From positions 5,818,001-5,882,000 of the forward strand of contig NZ_CP061080.1 of NCBI RefSeq assembly GCF_014495845.1: a stretch of DNA of 64,000 nt, in the 5' to 3' direction. Below are positions 47,182 to 55,996 of the stretch, piece after piece; positions within the stretch are counted from its first letter, which is position 1; the number at the start of each line of letters is the position of its first letter. The notes below the pieces were generated by a model. It made no database searches. It saw nothing but the letters and a program-made list of their open reading frames with translations, and had not been told where the DNA came from. The translations under genes and the position numbers were made by a program. The stretch comes from Aquibium microcysteis. Lineage in GTDB: Bacteria > Pseudomonadota > Alphaproteobacteria > Rhizobiales > Rhizobiaceae.

Positions 47182-47583
47182 ATGACCCTGATCATGACCC
47201 CCTCCCTGCGCAATGCGCTCTATCTGGATGCCGCAGGCAGCACGCCCATCGGCCTTGCCTTCGCGGTCGCGCCGGGCACCTTCGCCGGTCTCTTCGCGCT
47301 GCCGCAGCCTTTGCTCATCGCCGTCGCCGTGTTCATCGTCGGCTGGGTCGCCTTGCTGGTCGCCGCCGCGCGCCGTCCAGCGATCCCGCGCTCGTTCGGG
47401 TGGACCTTCGTGGTCGGCAACGTCGTCTGGATGGCCGCGAGCTTCGCGCTCCTCCTCTCCGGCCTCGTCCAGCCCAACCTGTTCGGCACGCTCTTCGTGA
47501 TCGCCCAGGCGCTTGCCGTGGGGCTGTTCGCGCTGCTGCAATGGCTCGCGATCAGGGCGCCGTCGGCCGTGGCCGCGCGCTGA
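47182..47583 (+). CDS. Small four-helix membrane protein
   Basis: A 133-aa protein with four hydrophobic segments (about residues 20-40, 43-62, 72-92 and 98-118). I do not recognise a named family; similar small proteins often lie beside XRE-MmyB regulators. The start follows AAGGAGACCCGCG, a strong site. Likely the regulated target of the divergent XRE gene. Confidence 0.8.
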   Translation: MTLIMTPSLRNALYLDAAGSTPIGLAFAVAPGTFAGLFALPQPLLIAVAVFIVGWVALLVAAARRPAIPRSFGWTFVVGNVVWMAASFALLLSGLVQPNLFGTLFVIAQALAVGLFALLQWLAIRAPSAVAAR

Positions 47584-47680
47584 GCCCCGTCGGCCCCGGC
47601 CGCACACGGATCGTTGACTTCCGCCCTCCACCGCACGCATTCTCGACCGCCGTCCGGGAGGCGGCGGTGCGGGGGCGGAC

Positions 47681-48424
47681 ATGAACGAGACGAAGACGGC
47701 CCCCCTGGTTCCCGCGCAGACCAACACCGCGCTGTACCTGCAACTGCACGTGGCCGGCCACCCGACCAGCGACCTGCTGCGGGTCCAGGCAGCCTACCGG
47801 CTCGCCGCGCGCCTGTTCAATGGTCGTTACCGCAAGACCGAACGCGCCTTCCTTTGTCATGCGGTGGGCGCGGCGTCATCGGTCGCCCATTTCGAACGCG
47901 ACGTCGACTTCATCATCGCCGCGATGCTGCACGCGGCCTACGATAGCGGCCAGTTTCCGGACGGGCGGTTCGGCAAGGCCAGCCCGGGGCATCGGGCGCT
48001 GGTCCGTTCGGTCGTCGGCGAACGGGCGGAAGACCTGATCTTCCGCTATCCCGATTTCGACTTCGACACCGGCCAGCCCGAACGCCTCGCGGCGGCCGGC
48101 CTGCCGACGGGAGTCGACGACGTGCTCTTCCTGGCGCTGGCACACGAGATCGACGACCTCGCCGATGCCGGCCTCGCGATCGCTCCCAAGCATGGCGCCT
48201 CGATCGCGGCCCGCCTGGCCGCCTGTGCCGCCCTGGCCCGCCATATCGGCCGTGAACCCCTCGCCCTGGCGCTCGAAGCGCAGGCGTCGCTCTATGCCGA
48301 CACGCGGTGGCTGGAAGCGCTCCGGTCTCCGCGGACCCGCGGCTTCCGGATCGCCCCCAATCTCGGCGCCTATGCGCGGCTGCGTCGGGCGCGCCGCCAC
48401 GACGGCGCGGTCGAACTGTACTGA
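47681..48424 (+). CDS. HD-like metal-dependent hydrolase fold protein (DUF6817-like)
   Basis: A 247-aa protein resembling DUF6817, a degenerate HD-domain family: residues about 35-130 include FLCHAVGAASSVAHFERDVD, then AAMLHAAYDSGQF, and ALVRSVVGERAEDLIFRYPD. The H-H-D arrangement is partly preserved, so phosphohydrolase activity is possible but not certain. No signal peptide. It precedes two glycosyltransferase genes in the same direction, which suggests a link to polysaccharide synthesis. ATG 47681 follows GGGGGCGGAC. Confidence 0.75.
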   Translation: MNETKTAPLVPAQTNTALYLQLHVAGHPTSDLLRVQAAYRLAARLFNGRYRKTERAFLCHAVGAASSVAHFERDVDFIIAAMLHAAYDSGQFPDGRFGKASPGHRALVRSVVGERAEDLIFRYPDFDFDTGQPERLAAAGLPTGVDDVLFLALAHEIDDLADAGLAIAPKHGASIAARLAACAALARHIGREPLALALEAQASLYADTRWLEALRSPRTRGFRIAPNLGAYARLRRARRHDGAVELY

Positions 48425-48556
48425 ACCGGGACGTCCCGTTCCGCCCGCGAGTTGCTGCAGGTTCGACCGGGACGCCACGCTGGCGTCGCAGCGAGGTCCG
48501 TTGCGCTTCCGCGCACCTCGGGCGATACAGGGCGGCGCTGGCGTGGAAAGTACGGC

Positions 48557-49612
48557 ATGGACGAAACGGAAACTCGCTCGGCGGAGGAAGGACGGCTCTA
48601 CCCGACCGGGCCGCGCCCCGTTCCGCAGGCCGACATCAGCATCGTCGTGGAGATGGAGAATGCACGCCTCATTTCCAGGGACGAGTTCGGCGAGACGATC
48701 GCGACCCTCCGGCGCGAGATCGCCGCGTGGCGCGACGGCCGGTCGGGCTCGCGCACGGCGCAGGTGATCTTCGTACAGGATGGCGGACGCGAGGAAGCGG
48801 AGACCCTGGGCCGGATGCTGCAGGACCTGGCACCGGACCTCGCCGCATCGGCGCAATCCGAGATCGTCTCCCTGGCCGGTGGACGTTACTACGAACTCAA
48901 GAACGCGGCGGTTCCCCGGGCGCGCGGCGAAATCGTGCTGTTCCTCGATGCCGATTCCGTGCCGCAGCCCGGCTGGCTCGCGAAGATGCTGGCGCCCTTC
49001 GACGATCCGGCGGTGAGCATCGTCAACGGCTTCACGGCACTCGAGCACGACGATTTCCTGTCGCGCTGCTATGCGTTGTTCTGGATCTTTCCGCTCGCCC
49101 GCGGCGACGAACGCTTCGCCGCCAAGCGGTCGCTCAACGTCAACAACAGCGCCTTTCGCCGGTCCTGGATCGCTGCCCATCCGTTTCCGGAGAACAACGG
49201 TTTCAAGGTTTCCTGCAGCATCCTGTGGCATGAGGTCATGCGCCGCGGCGTCGTCACCCGTCGGGTCGACGCGCTCGCCCTGCACAAGCCGCCGCGCGGG
49301 CTGCGCTTCCTCGTCTGGCGCGCAATGGTGGCGGGCCGAGACAACGACCGCCGTTTCGCCGTCCTGAAGTCGCCGCGCCGTGCCCGACGGCTCGGCCACG
49401 CGTTCCGGCGCTTCTGGACGAGCGAATGGCGCTCGCTGTGCCGCGTCTTCGGCAAGGGCCGCCACGTCGGCATGCCATTCCGGGAACGTCCTGCAGCGTT
49501 CCTGGTGGCTTCCGCATTTCACGGTCTCGCCTTTCTGGGCCAGACGGCCATGGCGGCAGGGCTTGTGGCCGATCGCGTGGAGCGTGTTCCAGATCACGTG
49601 ACCAGAAGCTGA
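48557..49612 (+). CDS. Family 2 glycosyltransferase
   Basis: A 351-aa GT2/GT-A enzyme: ISIVVEMENARLISRDEF at the N-terminus, QVIFVQDGGREEAETL and the DXD-type motif VLFLDADSVPQPGWLAKML (about residue 137), followed by acceptor-side helices. The C-terminal part (HGLAFLGQTAMAAGLVADRV) may associate with the membrane. ATG 48557 has GGAAAG upstream. It is followed five bases later by a second GT2 gene, so the two probably build one glycan. Donor and acceptor unknown. Confidence 0.88.
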   Translation: MDETETRSAEEGRLYPTGPRPVPQADISIVVEMENARLISRDEFGETIATLRREIAAWRDGRSGSRTAQVIFVQDGGREEAETLGRMLQDLAPDLAASAQSEIVSLAGGRYYELKNAAVPRARGEIVLFLDADSVPQPGWLAKMLAPFDDPAVSIVNGFTALEHDDFLSRCYALFWIFPLARGDERFAAKRSLNVNNSAFRRSWIAAHPFPENNGFKVSCSILWHEVMRRGVVTRRVDALALHKPPRGLRFLVWRAMVAGRDNDRRFAVLKSPRRARRLGHAFRRFWTSEWRSLCRVFGKGRHVGMPFRERPAAFLVASAFHGLAFLGQTAMAAGLVADRVERVPDHVTRS

Positions 49613-49617
49613 ACGCG

Positions 49618-50526
49618 ATGGCGCAGCCGCCGCGCATCGCCGTGATCACGCCCACCCGCAACCGCCGGGATACGGTGCTGCGTGCGATCGACAGCGTGCG
49701 CGCGCAGTCGCTGTCCGACTGGGAGCACCTCGTCGTGGACGACGGCTCGACGGATGGTACGCGCGAAGCGCTCGCCGGGCGCGCCGACGACCGGCTGCGC
49801 GTGCTGTCGCTGCCGGAGTGGCGCGGTGCGAACGCCGCCCGCAATGCCGGCATCGCGGCTTCGCGGGCGCCCCTCGTGACCTTCCTGGATTCCGACGACG
49901 TGTTCCTGCCGGCGCGGCTCGAGCGGACCGTCGCACTGTTCGATCGGGATCCGGGGCTCGCCGTGACCATCAGTTCGTTCGATCACGAGAAGAACGGGTC
50001 GGTGCGCCGTATCTCCAACCGCCCCGCCCGCCTCGATCCCAGCGGTCTCGAACAGGCGATCGTCGCCGACACCGTCTCGATCGCCGGTACGGCGATAACG
50101 GTGCGGCGGGCCGCGCTGGAGCAGGCCGGACTGTTCGACGAAACGCTGATGCGCCTGCAGGATCGCGACCTGCTGCTGCGCCTGTCGCGCCGGCATGGTG
50201 CGCTGGTGCTTCCCGAGGTGGACTGGGTCAAGCACACGAGCGCGGATTCCATCTCGCTGCCGCATGGCGGCTATGTCGAGGCTTTCGCCGCGCTGGTCGC
50301 GCGACACCCGTGCTATCGCGAGCGCTACGCTACGCTCGCCGCCTACATGGTGTCGCGGCGTCTTGTGTCGCGGATCGTGCAGGGCGAGATCGGCGGCGCC
50401 TGGCGCGACTACCGCATCAACCGAGCCAGCCCCTCGCTGGGTCATTCCGCCTGGCGGTTGATGGCCGCCTACGGCCCCGGCCGCCGCGAGCGTCGGCGGC
50501 TCCGCAAACTGCTGAGCGACGGCTGA
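49618..50526 (+). CDS. Family 2 glycosyltransferase
   Basis: A 302-aa GT2 enzyme with canonical motifs: RIAVITPTRNRRDTVLRAID, HLVVDDGSTDGTREAL, GANAARNAGIAASRAPLVTF and the DXD site LDSDDVFLPARLE, then LQDRDLLLRLSRRHG. Soluble, cytoplasmic face. ATG 49618 comes five bases after the preceding GT stop. It ends nine bases from the convergent uracil-DNA glycosylase gene. Confidence 0.93.
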   Translation: MAQPPRIAVITPTRNRRDTVLRAIDSVRAQSLSDWEHLVVDDGSTDGTREALAGRADDRLRVLSLPEWRGANAARNAGIAASRAPLVTFLDSDDVFLPARLERTVALFDRDPGLAVTISSFDHEKNGSVRRISNRPARLDPSGLEQAIVADTVSIAGTAITVRRAALEQAGLFDETLMRLQDRDLLLRLSRRHGALVLPEVDWVKHTSADSISLPHGGYVEAFAALVARHPCYRERYATLAAYMVSRRLVSRIVQGEIGGAWRDYRINRASPSLGHSAWRLMAAYGPGRRERRRLRKLLSDG

Positions 50527-50535
50527 CGGGGCGGT

Positions 50536-51420
50536 TCAGACGAGCGACCGCAGCCTCGCCTTGATCTCCAGGAAATCGCGCCAGGCCAGCTTCTTGTGCG
50601 CCGGGTTGCGCAGCAGATAGGCCGGATGCAGCGTCGGCATCGCGGGGATCGTCAGGCCGGAGGCGGTCGTGTGGGTCTTCCAGGTGCCGCGCAGCCGCAG
50701 CACGCCCTCGCTGGCGTGCAGCAGCACCTTGGCCGACGGCCCGCCCAGCGTCACCAGCACCTTCGGATTGGCCAGCTCCACCTGACGCTCGATGAAGGGG
50801 CGGCAGATTTCGGTCTCGATCGGCGTCGGGGTGCGGTTGCCGGGCGGACGCCAGGGGATGACGTTGGCGATGTAGGCACGCGAACGGTCGAGGCCGATGG
50901 CGGCCAGCATCCGGTCGAGCAGACGGCCCGACCGGCCCACGAAGGGCAGTCCCTCGAGATCCTCTTCCCGGCCGGGCGCCTCCCCGACGAACATGATGTC
51001 CGCCTGCGGATTGCCGTCGGCAAAGACCAGGGTCTTTGCGGTTGACTTCAGGTTGCAGCCGTCGAAGTCGGCAAGCAGCGCGCGCAGCTCCTCCATCGAG
51101 GAGGCCGAGCGCGCCAGTTCGCGCGCCCGCGCTGCCTGCGCCTCGTCCGGCACGGCGGCGGCCGGCTCCGGCCGCGCCGGCGGCGGCAGCGCGCGCGATC
51201 CGCGCGCAGGCGGCGCGGAAGGGGACGGCACGCCAGCCGTCTCGCCAACGCGGGGCGAGGGGCCATCCGGCCGCAGCGCGCCGCCCGACGCGCCGGCATT
51301 GCGCCGGAGCGGCGCGCTCTCGGCGAAGCGGTCGACGGGCGAATCCTCCAGCGCCTCGTCCACGCCCGCATCGGCGTAGAAGAGCAGCAGTTCCCTGAGA
51401 TCGGGCCGGCCGGAGTCCAT
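50536..51420 (-). CDS. Uracil-DNA glycosylase, family 4-like, lacking Fe-S cysteines
   Basis: A 294-aa DNA repair enzyme. After a Pro/Ala-rich linker (about residues 35-95), the UDG domain shows [20 protein letters not shown] (uracil pocket), [15 protein letters not shown] and the C-terminal [16 protein letters not shown]. Canonical family 4 has four cysteines for a 4Fe-4S cluster (CxxC, KCRPPGN, ACRPF); here only C in FDGCNLK and C in EICRPF remain, and KC is replaced by PW. This cluster-less form is common in alphaproteobacteria as far as I recall. It removes uracil (and possibly other bases) from DNA. Confidence 0.92.
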   Translation of the reverse strand: MDSGRPDLRELLLFYADAGVDEALEDSPVDRFAESAPLRRNAGASGGALRPDGPSPRVGETAGVPSPSAPPARGSRALPPPARPEPAAAVPDEAQAARARELARSASSMEELRALLADFDGCNLKSTAKTLVFADGNPQADIMFVGEAPGREEDLEGLPFVGRSGRLLDRMLAAIGLDRSRAYIANVIPWRPPGNRTPTPIETEICRPFIERQVELANPKVLVTLGGPSAKVLLHASEGVLRLRGTWKTHTTASGLTIPAMPTLHPAYLLRNPAHKKLAWRDFLEIKARLRSLV

Positions 51421-51479
51421 CCGCGGGTTCTAGACGGTTTTGGCCGGCGAAGGAAATGGCGATCCCTTTCGTTCCGCCC

Positions 51480-52136
51480 TCACGACGCCGGGATGCGCGG
51501 GTCCTGAACCAGATAGAACTCGGCGACCGGCGTGAAGTCGGAGATCAGGAACTCGAACCTGCCTCGCCTGCCAGGATCGATGAAGCCGTCCTCGAAGCGC
51601 AGGCGGTCGTGCGGTTCGTAGGCGCGGTCGAAGCGGCCGAAGGCGTCGGACAGGATGCCGTCGCCGTCGCGGCGGTTCTGATCGAAGGAGAGTCCGTCGC
51701 CATAAACGCTTGGCTGCCCGAGCGTCTCCTGCAGTTCGAATTCGAACTGCGTCCAGGCCAGCCCGCTGCCGTTGACCGCCACCACTTCCAGCCGGAGGAA
51801 GCCGTTGGCGACGCCTTCCTCATGCGCGAAGGCCCGGACCGGACCGACGGCCCGGATGACGAGCGTGACCGGGCTCGCGGATGCGAATTCCTGCACGAGC
51901 ACGATCGGATCGGCCTTCGTGCCGCGGCCCGAGACCGACAGGATGCGGAAGCCGCCGCGTTCGTCCGAGAAGGCGTAGGCGCCGGCGCGCCACGGGCCGC
52001 CCGCTGTCCCTGACGAAGCCTTGCCGTCGATGCCCGGCGGCGCTTCCTCGCCGGCGCGTCCGGCCGGCGGACCTGCGCCGAAGACCAGCATGGCGGCGAG
52101 TGTCCAGACCGCAAGACAGCGCCGTCGGAACCGCAT
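51480..52136 (-). CDS. Exported protein of unknown function
   Basis: A 218-aa precursor with a signal peptide (RRCLAVWTLAAMLVFGAG, cleavage near residue 28). The mature part is beta-rich with aromatic segments (GAYAFSDERGGFRILSVSG, TLVIRAVGPVRAFAHEEGVA, RFEFLISDFTPVAEFYLVQD). I recognise no family. ATG 52136 was chosen because AAGGAGG lies nine bases upstream; ATG 52145 directly abuts that site. It is divergent from the ETF-QO gene. Confidence 0.8.
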   Translation of the reverse strand: MRFRRRCLAVWTLAAMLVFGAGPPAGRAGEEAPPGIDGKASSGTAGGPWRAGAYAFSDERGGFRILSVSGRGTKADPIVLVQEFASASPVTLVIRAVGPVRAFAHEEGVANGFLRLEVVAVNGSGLAWTQFEFELQETLGQPSVYGDGLSFDQNRRDGDGILSDAFGRFDRAYEPHDRLRFEDGFIDPGRRGRFEFLISDFTPVAEFYLVQDPRIPAS

Positions 52137-52225
52137 CGCCTCCATCCTCCTTTTCGCCAGTATGAAGCAGGCGCCGAAACAGGCAACCGGCGATTCCGGG
52201 GATCGGCGCGCAACGGAATGTCGCG

Positions 52226-52241
52226 TTGACGTTTACGTCAA
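52226..52241. promoter_or_regulatory. LiuR-like palindromic operator upstream of ETF-QO
   Basis: TTGACGTTTACGTCAA: perfect six-base arms around TTTA, in the divergent promoter region. It closely resembles the operator of LiuR (MerR family), the regulator of branched-chain amino acid degradation in alphaproteobacteria. The left arm doubles as a good -35 box (TTGACG), with TAACTT at 52248-52253 as a possible -10. Confidence 0.55.
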
Positions 52242-52387
52242 AGTAATTAACTTCGACCGGACGGCGGACGGTCAGCCGGGTGAATTTGACGCGGTCGGCG
52301 GCTGTGCTATCGCAATTCGAACCCGATGCGCTAAGACCGATCGACACGAACGCCATCCGGCGACGGCCGGAAAGCAGGAGGATGACG

Positions 52388-54103
52388 ATGAGCGAAGTTG
52401 AACGCGAGAGCATGGAATTCGACGTGGTGATCGTCGGCGCGGGGCCGGCGGGTCTCGCCGCTGCGATCCGCCTGAAACAGGTGAATCCGGAGCTCTCCGT
52501 CGTCGTGCTCGAGAAGGGCGCCGAAGTGGGCGCGCATATCCTGTCGGGTGCGGTGGTCGATCCGGTCGGCATCGACAGGCTCCTGCCGGAGTGGCGTTCC
52601 GAGACGGACCATCCGTTCAGGACGCCGGTCACCGACGACCATTTCCTGGTGCTCGGACCGGCGGGATCGCTTCGCGTGCCGAACATGCTGATGCCGCCGC
52701 TGATGAACAATCACGGCAACTACATCGTCTCGCTCGGCAATGTCTGCCGCTGGCTGGCGGGTCACGCCGAGGCGCTGGGCGTCGAGATCTATCCGGGTTT
52801 CGCCGCCGTCGAGGTGCTCTACGACGAGAAGGGCGCCGTGAAGGGCGTCGCCACCGGCGACATGGGCATCGAGCGCGACGGCTCGAAGGGTCCGAACTAT
52901 GCGCCCGGGATGGAACTGCACGGCAAGTACACGCTGATCGGCGAGGGCGTGCGCGGCTCGCTCGCCAAGCAGCTGATCGCGAAGTTCGGCCTGTCGGAGG
53001 GGCGCGAACCGCAGAAGTTCGGCATCGGGCTCAAGGAACTCTGGCAGGTCGCGCCCGAGAAGCACAAGCCCGGCCTCGTCCAGCATTCCTTCGGCTGGCC
53101 GCTCGACAACGCCACCGGCGGCGGATCCTTCCTGTACCATCTGGAGGACAACCAGGTGGCGGTCGGCTTCGTCGTCCACCTGAACTACAAGAACCCGTTC
53201 GTCTCGCCCTTCGAGGAGTTCCAGCGCTTCAAGACCCATCCGGCGATCCGCGACACCTTCGAAGGCGGCAAGCGGCTTTCCTACGGCGCTCGCGCCATCA
53301 CCGAGGGCGGCTTCCAGTCGGTGCCGAAGCTCACCTTCCCGGGCGGCGCGCTGATCGGCTGCTCGGCCGGCTTCGTCAACGTGCCGCGCATCAAGGGGTC
53401 GCACAACGCCGTGCTGTCGGGCATGATGGCGGCCGAACACGTCGCCGAGGCGCTCGCAGCCGGCCGCGGGTCCGACGAGATCGCCGGCTATGAAGCCGCC
53501 TGGCGCGATTCCGCGATCGGCAAGGACCTGAAGGCGGTGCGCAACGTCAAGCCGCTCTGGTCGAAGCTCGGCCTGTGGCTCGGCGTCGGGCTGGGCGGGC
53601 TCGACATGTGGACGAACACGCTCTTCGGCTTCTCCTTCTTCGGCACCATGAAGCACGGCAAGCCCGACTACGCGGCGCTGGAGCCGGCCGACCGGCACAA
53701 GCGCATCGACTACCCCAGGCCCGACGGCGTGCTGACCTTCGACCGGCTGTCCTCGGTGTTCCTGTCCAACACCAACCACGAGGAGGACCAGCCGATCCAC
53801 CTCAGGGTCAAGGACCCGGAACTGCAGAAGTCGTCCGAATACGGCGTCTTCTCCGGTCCCTCCACCCGCTACTGCCCGGCCGGCGTCTACGAATGGGTCG
53901 ACGCCGACGGCAACGCGCTCGCGGGCGGTCCGGGCGCCGCAGCCAAGGGCGGCGAGGTTTCCCACCGCAATCCGGAGGCCCGCTTCGTCATCAACGCGCA
54001 GAACTGCGTCCACTGCAAGACCTGCGACATCAAGGATCCCAACCAGAACATCAACTGGGTGCCGCCGCAGGGCGGCGAGGGGCCGGTCTATCCGAACATG
54101 TAG
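52388..54103 (+). CDS. Electron transfer flavoprotein-ubiquinone oxidoreductase (ETF-QO)
   Basis: A 571-aa membrane-associated flavoprotein that passes electrons from acyl-CoA and amino acid dehydrogenases (via ETF) to ubiquinone. N-terminal FAD site DVVIVGAGPAGLAAAIRLKQ, central GGGSFLYHLEDNQVAVGFVV and KRLSYGARAITEGGFQSVPK, and C-terminal 4Fe-4S ligands in YCPAGVYEW and NCVHCKTCDIKDPNQNINW. ATG 52388 has AGGAGG six bases upstream; ATG 52382 touches it. A terminator follows. Confidence 0.97.
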   Translation: MSEVERESMEFDVVIVGAGPAGLAAAIRLKQVNPELSVVVLEKGAEVGAHILSGAVVDPVGIDRLLPEWRSETDHPFRTPVTDDHFLVLGPAGSLRVPNMLMPPLMNNHGNYIVSLGNVCRWLAGHAEALGVEIYPGFAAVEVLYDEKGAVKGVATGDMGIERDGSKGPNYAPGMELHGKYTLIGEGVRGSLAKQLIAKFGLSEGREPQKFGIGLKELWQVAPEKHKPGLVQHSFGWPLDNATGGGSFLYHLEDNQVAVGFVVHLNYKNPFVSPFEEFQRFKTHPAIRDTFEGGKRLSYGARAITEGGFQSVPKLTFPGGALIGCSAGFVNVPRIKGSHNAVLSGMMAAEHVAEALAAGRGSDEIAGYEAAWRDSAIGKDLKAVRNVKPLWSKLGLWLGVGLGGLDMWTNTLFGFSFFGTMKHGKPDYAALEPADRHKRIDYPRPDGVLTFDRLSSVFLSNTNHEEDQPIHLRVKDPELQKSSEYGVFSGPSTRYCPAGVYEWVDADGNALAGGPGAAAKGGEVSHRNPEARFVINAQNCVHCKTCDIKDPNQNINWVPPQGGEGPVYPNM

Positions 54104-54142
54104 CGGGAACGGCCACCACCGTCCCGTTCTGGAGACTTCCCG

Positions 54143-54174
54143 GCCGGCGCGTGGAAGCACGCGCCGGCTTTGTT
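54143..54174 (+). terminator. Terminator after ETF-QO
   Basis: GCCGGCGCGT (54143-54152), six-base loop, ACGCGCCGGC (54159-54168), then TTTGTT. A perfect 10-pair stem 40 bases after the ETF-QO stop separates it from the subtilase gene. Confidence 0.8.
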
Positions 54175-54242
54175 CTGTCGTTGACTTCCCCTAAAAGTTG
54201 TGAAAATTAAATGGTATCCACTAAAAATTGCGAGTCCTTGCG

Positions 54243-55901
54243 ATGCCGCAGAAAATGGTCGAGAAGATCGAGGAGATCGCGGAAGGGTCGGACGACGGTC
54301 TCTGCGACGTGATCTTCCACCTGAAGTCGCAGGACCTTACGTTGACACATGTCGTCAACGCCGGTGGCGTCGCCTTCCGCAACCGTTCTCTCGTCACCAG
54401 CGCAACGGAACTCCTGCCTCCGTCGCTCGAGGTCCTGAGGGAGCGCCAGCCCCGGACGATCCGGCGCAAGACCGACCGTGACGCCGAAGAACCGAGCTTC
54501 GCCTCGACCATTGCGCGGGCCCCTATTTCCGCGTCCCCGCTCGAGGAGACGATCGCGCGCAACTACGATCGGCTGGCGACCGCGATTGCGAGCGCGGCGC
54601 TGCGTCCGTCGGTTGAACGCGTCAAGGACAGGACCAAAGACCGCTTCCGCCAGTACCGTCCCGCGGTGCTGTGGAGTTCGGAGTCGCTGCGTGTCGCGCT
54701 GCGGCGGGACGACCTCCTCGACCTGCGCCAGAGGACGGACTTCCTGGCATCGCTCAACGACGTCTACCCGAACCAGCAGGTCGGGGTTCCGCGGTACTTC
54801 TCGCCGGCGCGGTCCAGCGCCAAGGTGCAGGGGGAACTCTCCCGGGTCGCGTGGGGCGTCGAGCGGGTCGGCGCGCCTGCGGCCTGGGGCGCCTTCGGCC
54901 ATCGCGGCGCAGGTGTGCGGGTCGCGGTGCTCGACACGGGGGTCGACGCGTCCCATCCGGACCTCAAGGGGAAGATCAAGGGCTGGGCCGAGTTCGACGG
55001 CAGCGGCGCCCAGCTGCCGCGGTCGAGGCCGCACGACACGGACCGGCACGGGACCCATGTCTGCGGCACCATCGCCGGCGGCGGTCACAGCGGCCAGTTC
55101 GTCGGCGTGGCACCGGAGGCGGAGATCTATGCCGGTCTCGTCCTCAACGGGCGCAAGGGCGGGACCGTCGCCCAGATCCTCGCCGGTCTCGACTGGGCGA
55201 TCGAGCAGCGCGTCCACGTCATCAACCTGTCGCTGGGCGGCCGCACGCTCGAGCGGGTGGTGCGCTCGCCGTTCCATCGGTCGCTGTTCCACGCGGCCAG
55301 CATCGGCATCTCCGTCGTCGCGGCCGCCGGGAACGACGGCAGCCAGACGTCCGGCACCCCGGGAAACGATTTCTTCGCTCTGGCGGTCGGCGCCGTCGAC
55401 GTGAAGGATCGCTGCGCGGGCTTCAGCGGCGGCGGCACGCATCTCATCACCGAAAGCGAACATATCGGGCCGAAACTGCTGCCGCTCGCCTACTCCAAGC
55501 CCGACCTGTGCGCTCCCGGCGTCGACATTCGGTCGACCGTGCCAAAGGAGGCCTGGGGCTTCCTGAGCGGAACATCGATGGCCACGCCGCACGTGGCCGG
55601 CGCGGTGGCGCTGCTGCGATCGGCCTGTCAAGGCTTCTCCGATCTGCCGGGCTTCCGCCAGTCGAGCGTCATCCAGGACATCATCCTGGCAACGACCTTC
55701 GATCTCGGCGAGCGCGGCCTCGATCACCGCTTCGGTTTCGGTCGTGTCGATGCGCTGAGGGCCATCGACGCGGCAAGCGGCTGGGTTACTGATACGTCCG
55801 AGTACCGTGATCGGCGGAACCGGTCTCCGGTGGCGCCGCCGTCGGCACGCGGTCGTCTGGGCCGCCTGCCGGGGATTGGTCCGGCCGATCCGGGTGCGTG
55901 A
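54243..55901 (+). CDS. Subtilisin-like serine protease (S8), intracellular type with N-terminal propeptide region
   Basis: A 552-aa protein without a signal peptide. Residues 1-210 form an N-terminal region: a beta-like start (CDVIFHLKSQDLTLTHVVNA), a charged middle, and a segment near 150-170 (LRRDDLLDLRQRTDFLASLN, then DVYPNQ) resembling the end of an I9-type inhibitor propeptide. The catalytic domain follows: D near 230 (VAVLDTGVDASHPDL), H near 266 (DTDRHGTHVCGTIAGGG), oxyanion Asn in VVAAAGNDGSQTSG and S near 445 (SGTSMATPHVAGAVALL). ATG 54243 or TTG 54228 may be the start; both have weak sites. An AT-rich patch with TTGACT (54181) probably holds the promoter. The next gene encodes a second propeptide-like domain. 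Confidence 0.9.
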   Translation: MPQKMVEKIEEIAEGSDDGLCDVIFHLKSQDLTLTHVVNAGGVAFRNRSLVTSATELLPPSLEVLRERQPRTIRRKTDRDAEEPSFASTIARAPISASPLEETIARNYDRLATAIASAALRPSVERVKDRTKDRFRQYRPAVLWSSESLRVALRRDDLLDLRQRTDFLASLNDVYPNQQVGVPRYFSPARSSAKVQGELSRVAWGVERVGAPAAWGAFGHRGAGVRVAVLDTGVDASHPDLKGKIKGWAEFDGSGAQLPRSRPHDTDRHGTHVCGTIAGGGHSGQFVGVAPEAEIYAGLVLNGRKGGTVAQILAGLDWAIEQRVHVINLSLGGRTLERVVRSPFHRSLFHAASIGISVVAAAGNDGSQTSGTPGNDFFALAVGAVDVKDRCAGFSGGGTHLITESEHIGPKLLPLAYSKPDLCAPGVDIRSTVPKEAWGFLSGTSMATPHVAGAVALLRSACQGFSDLPGFRQSSVIQDIILATTFDLGERGLDHRFGFGRVDALRAIDAASGWVTDTSEYRDRRNRSPVAPPSARGRLGRLPGIGPADPGA

Positions 55902-55996
55902 ACGTTTCGTCAAGGTGGTTTGTCCATCATGAGTGGCGTTCGATGGAACCGGGACAACCTCGAAGTGTTGTCTCCTGCCACGCCCGGAGCGATACA

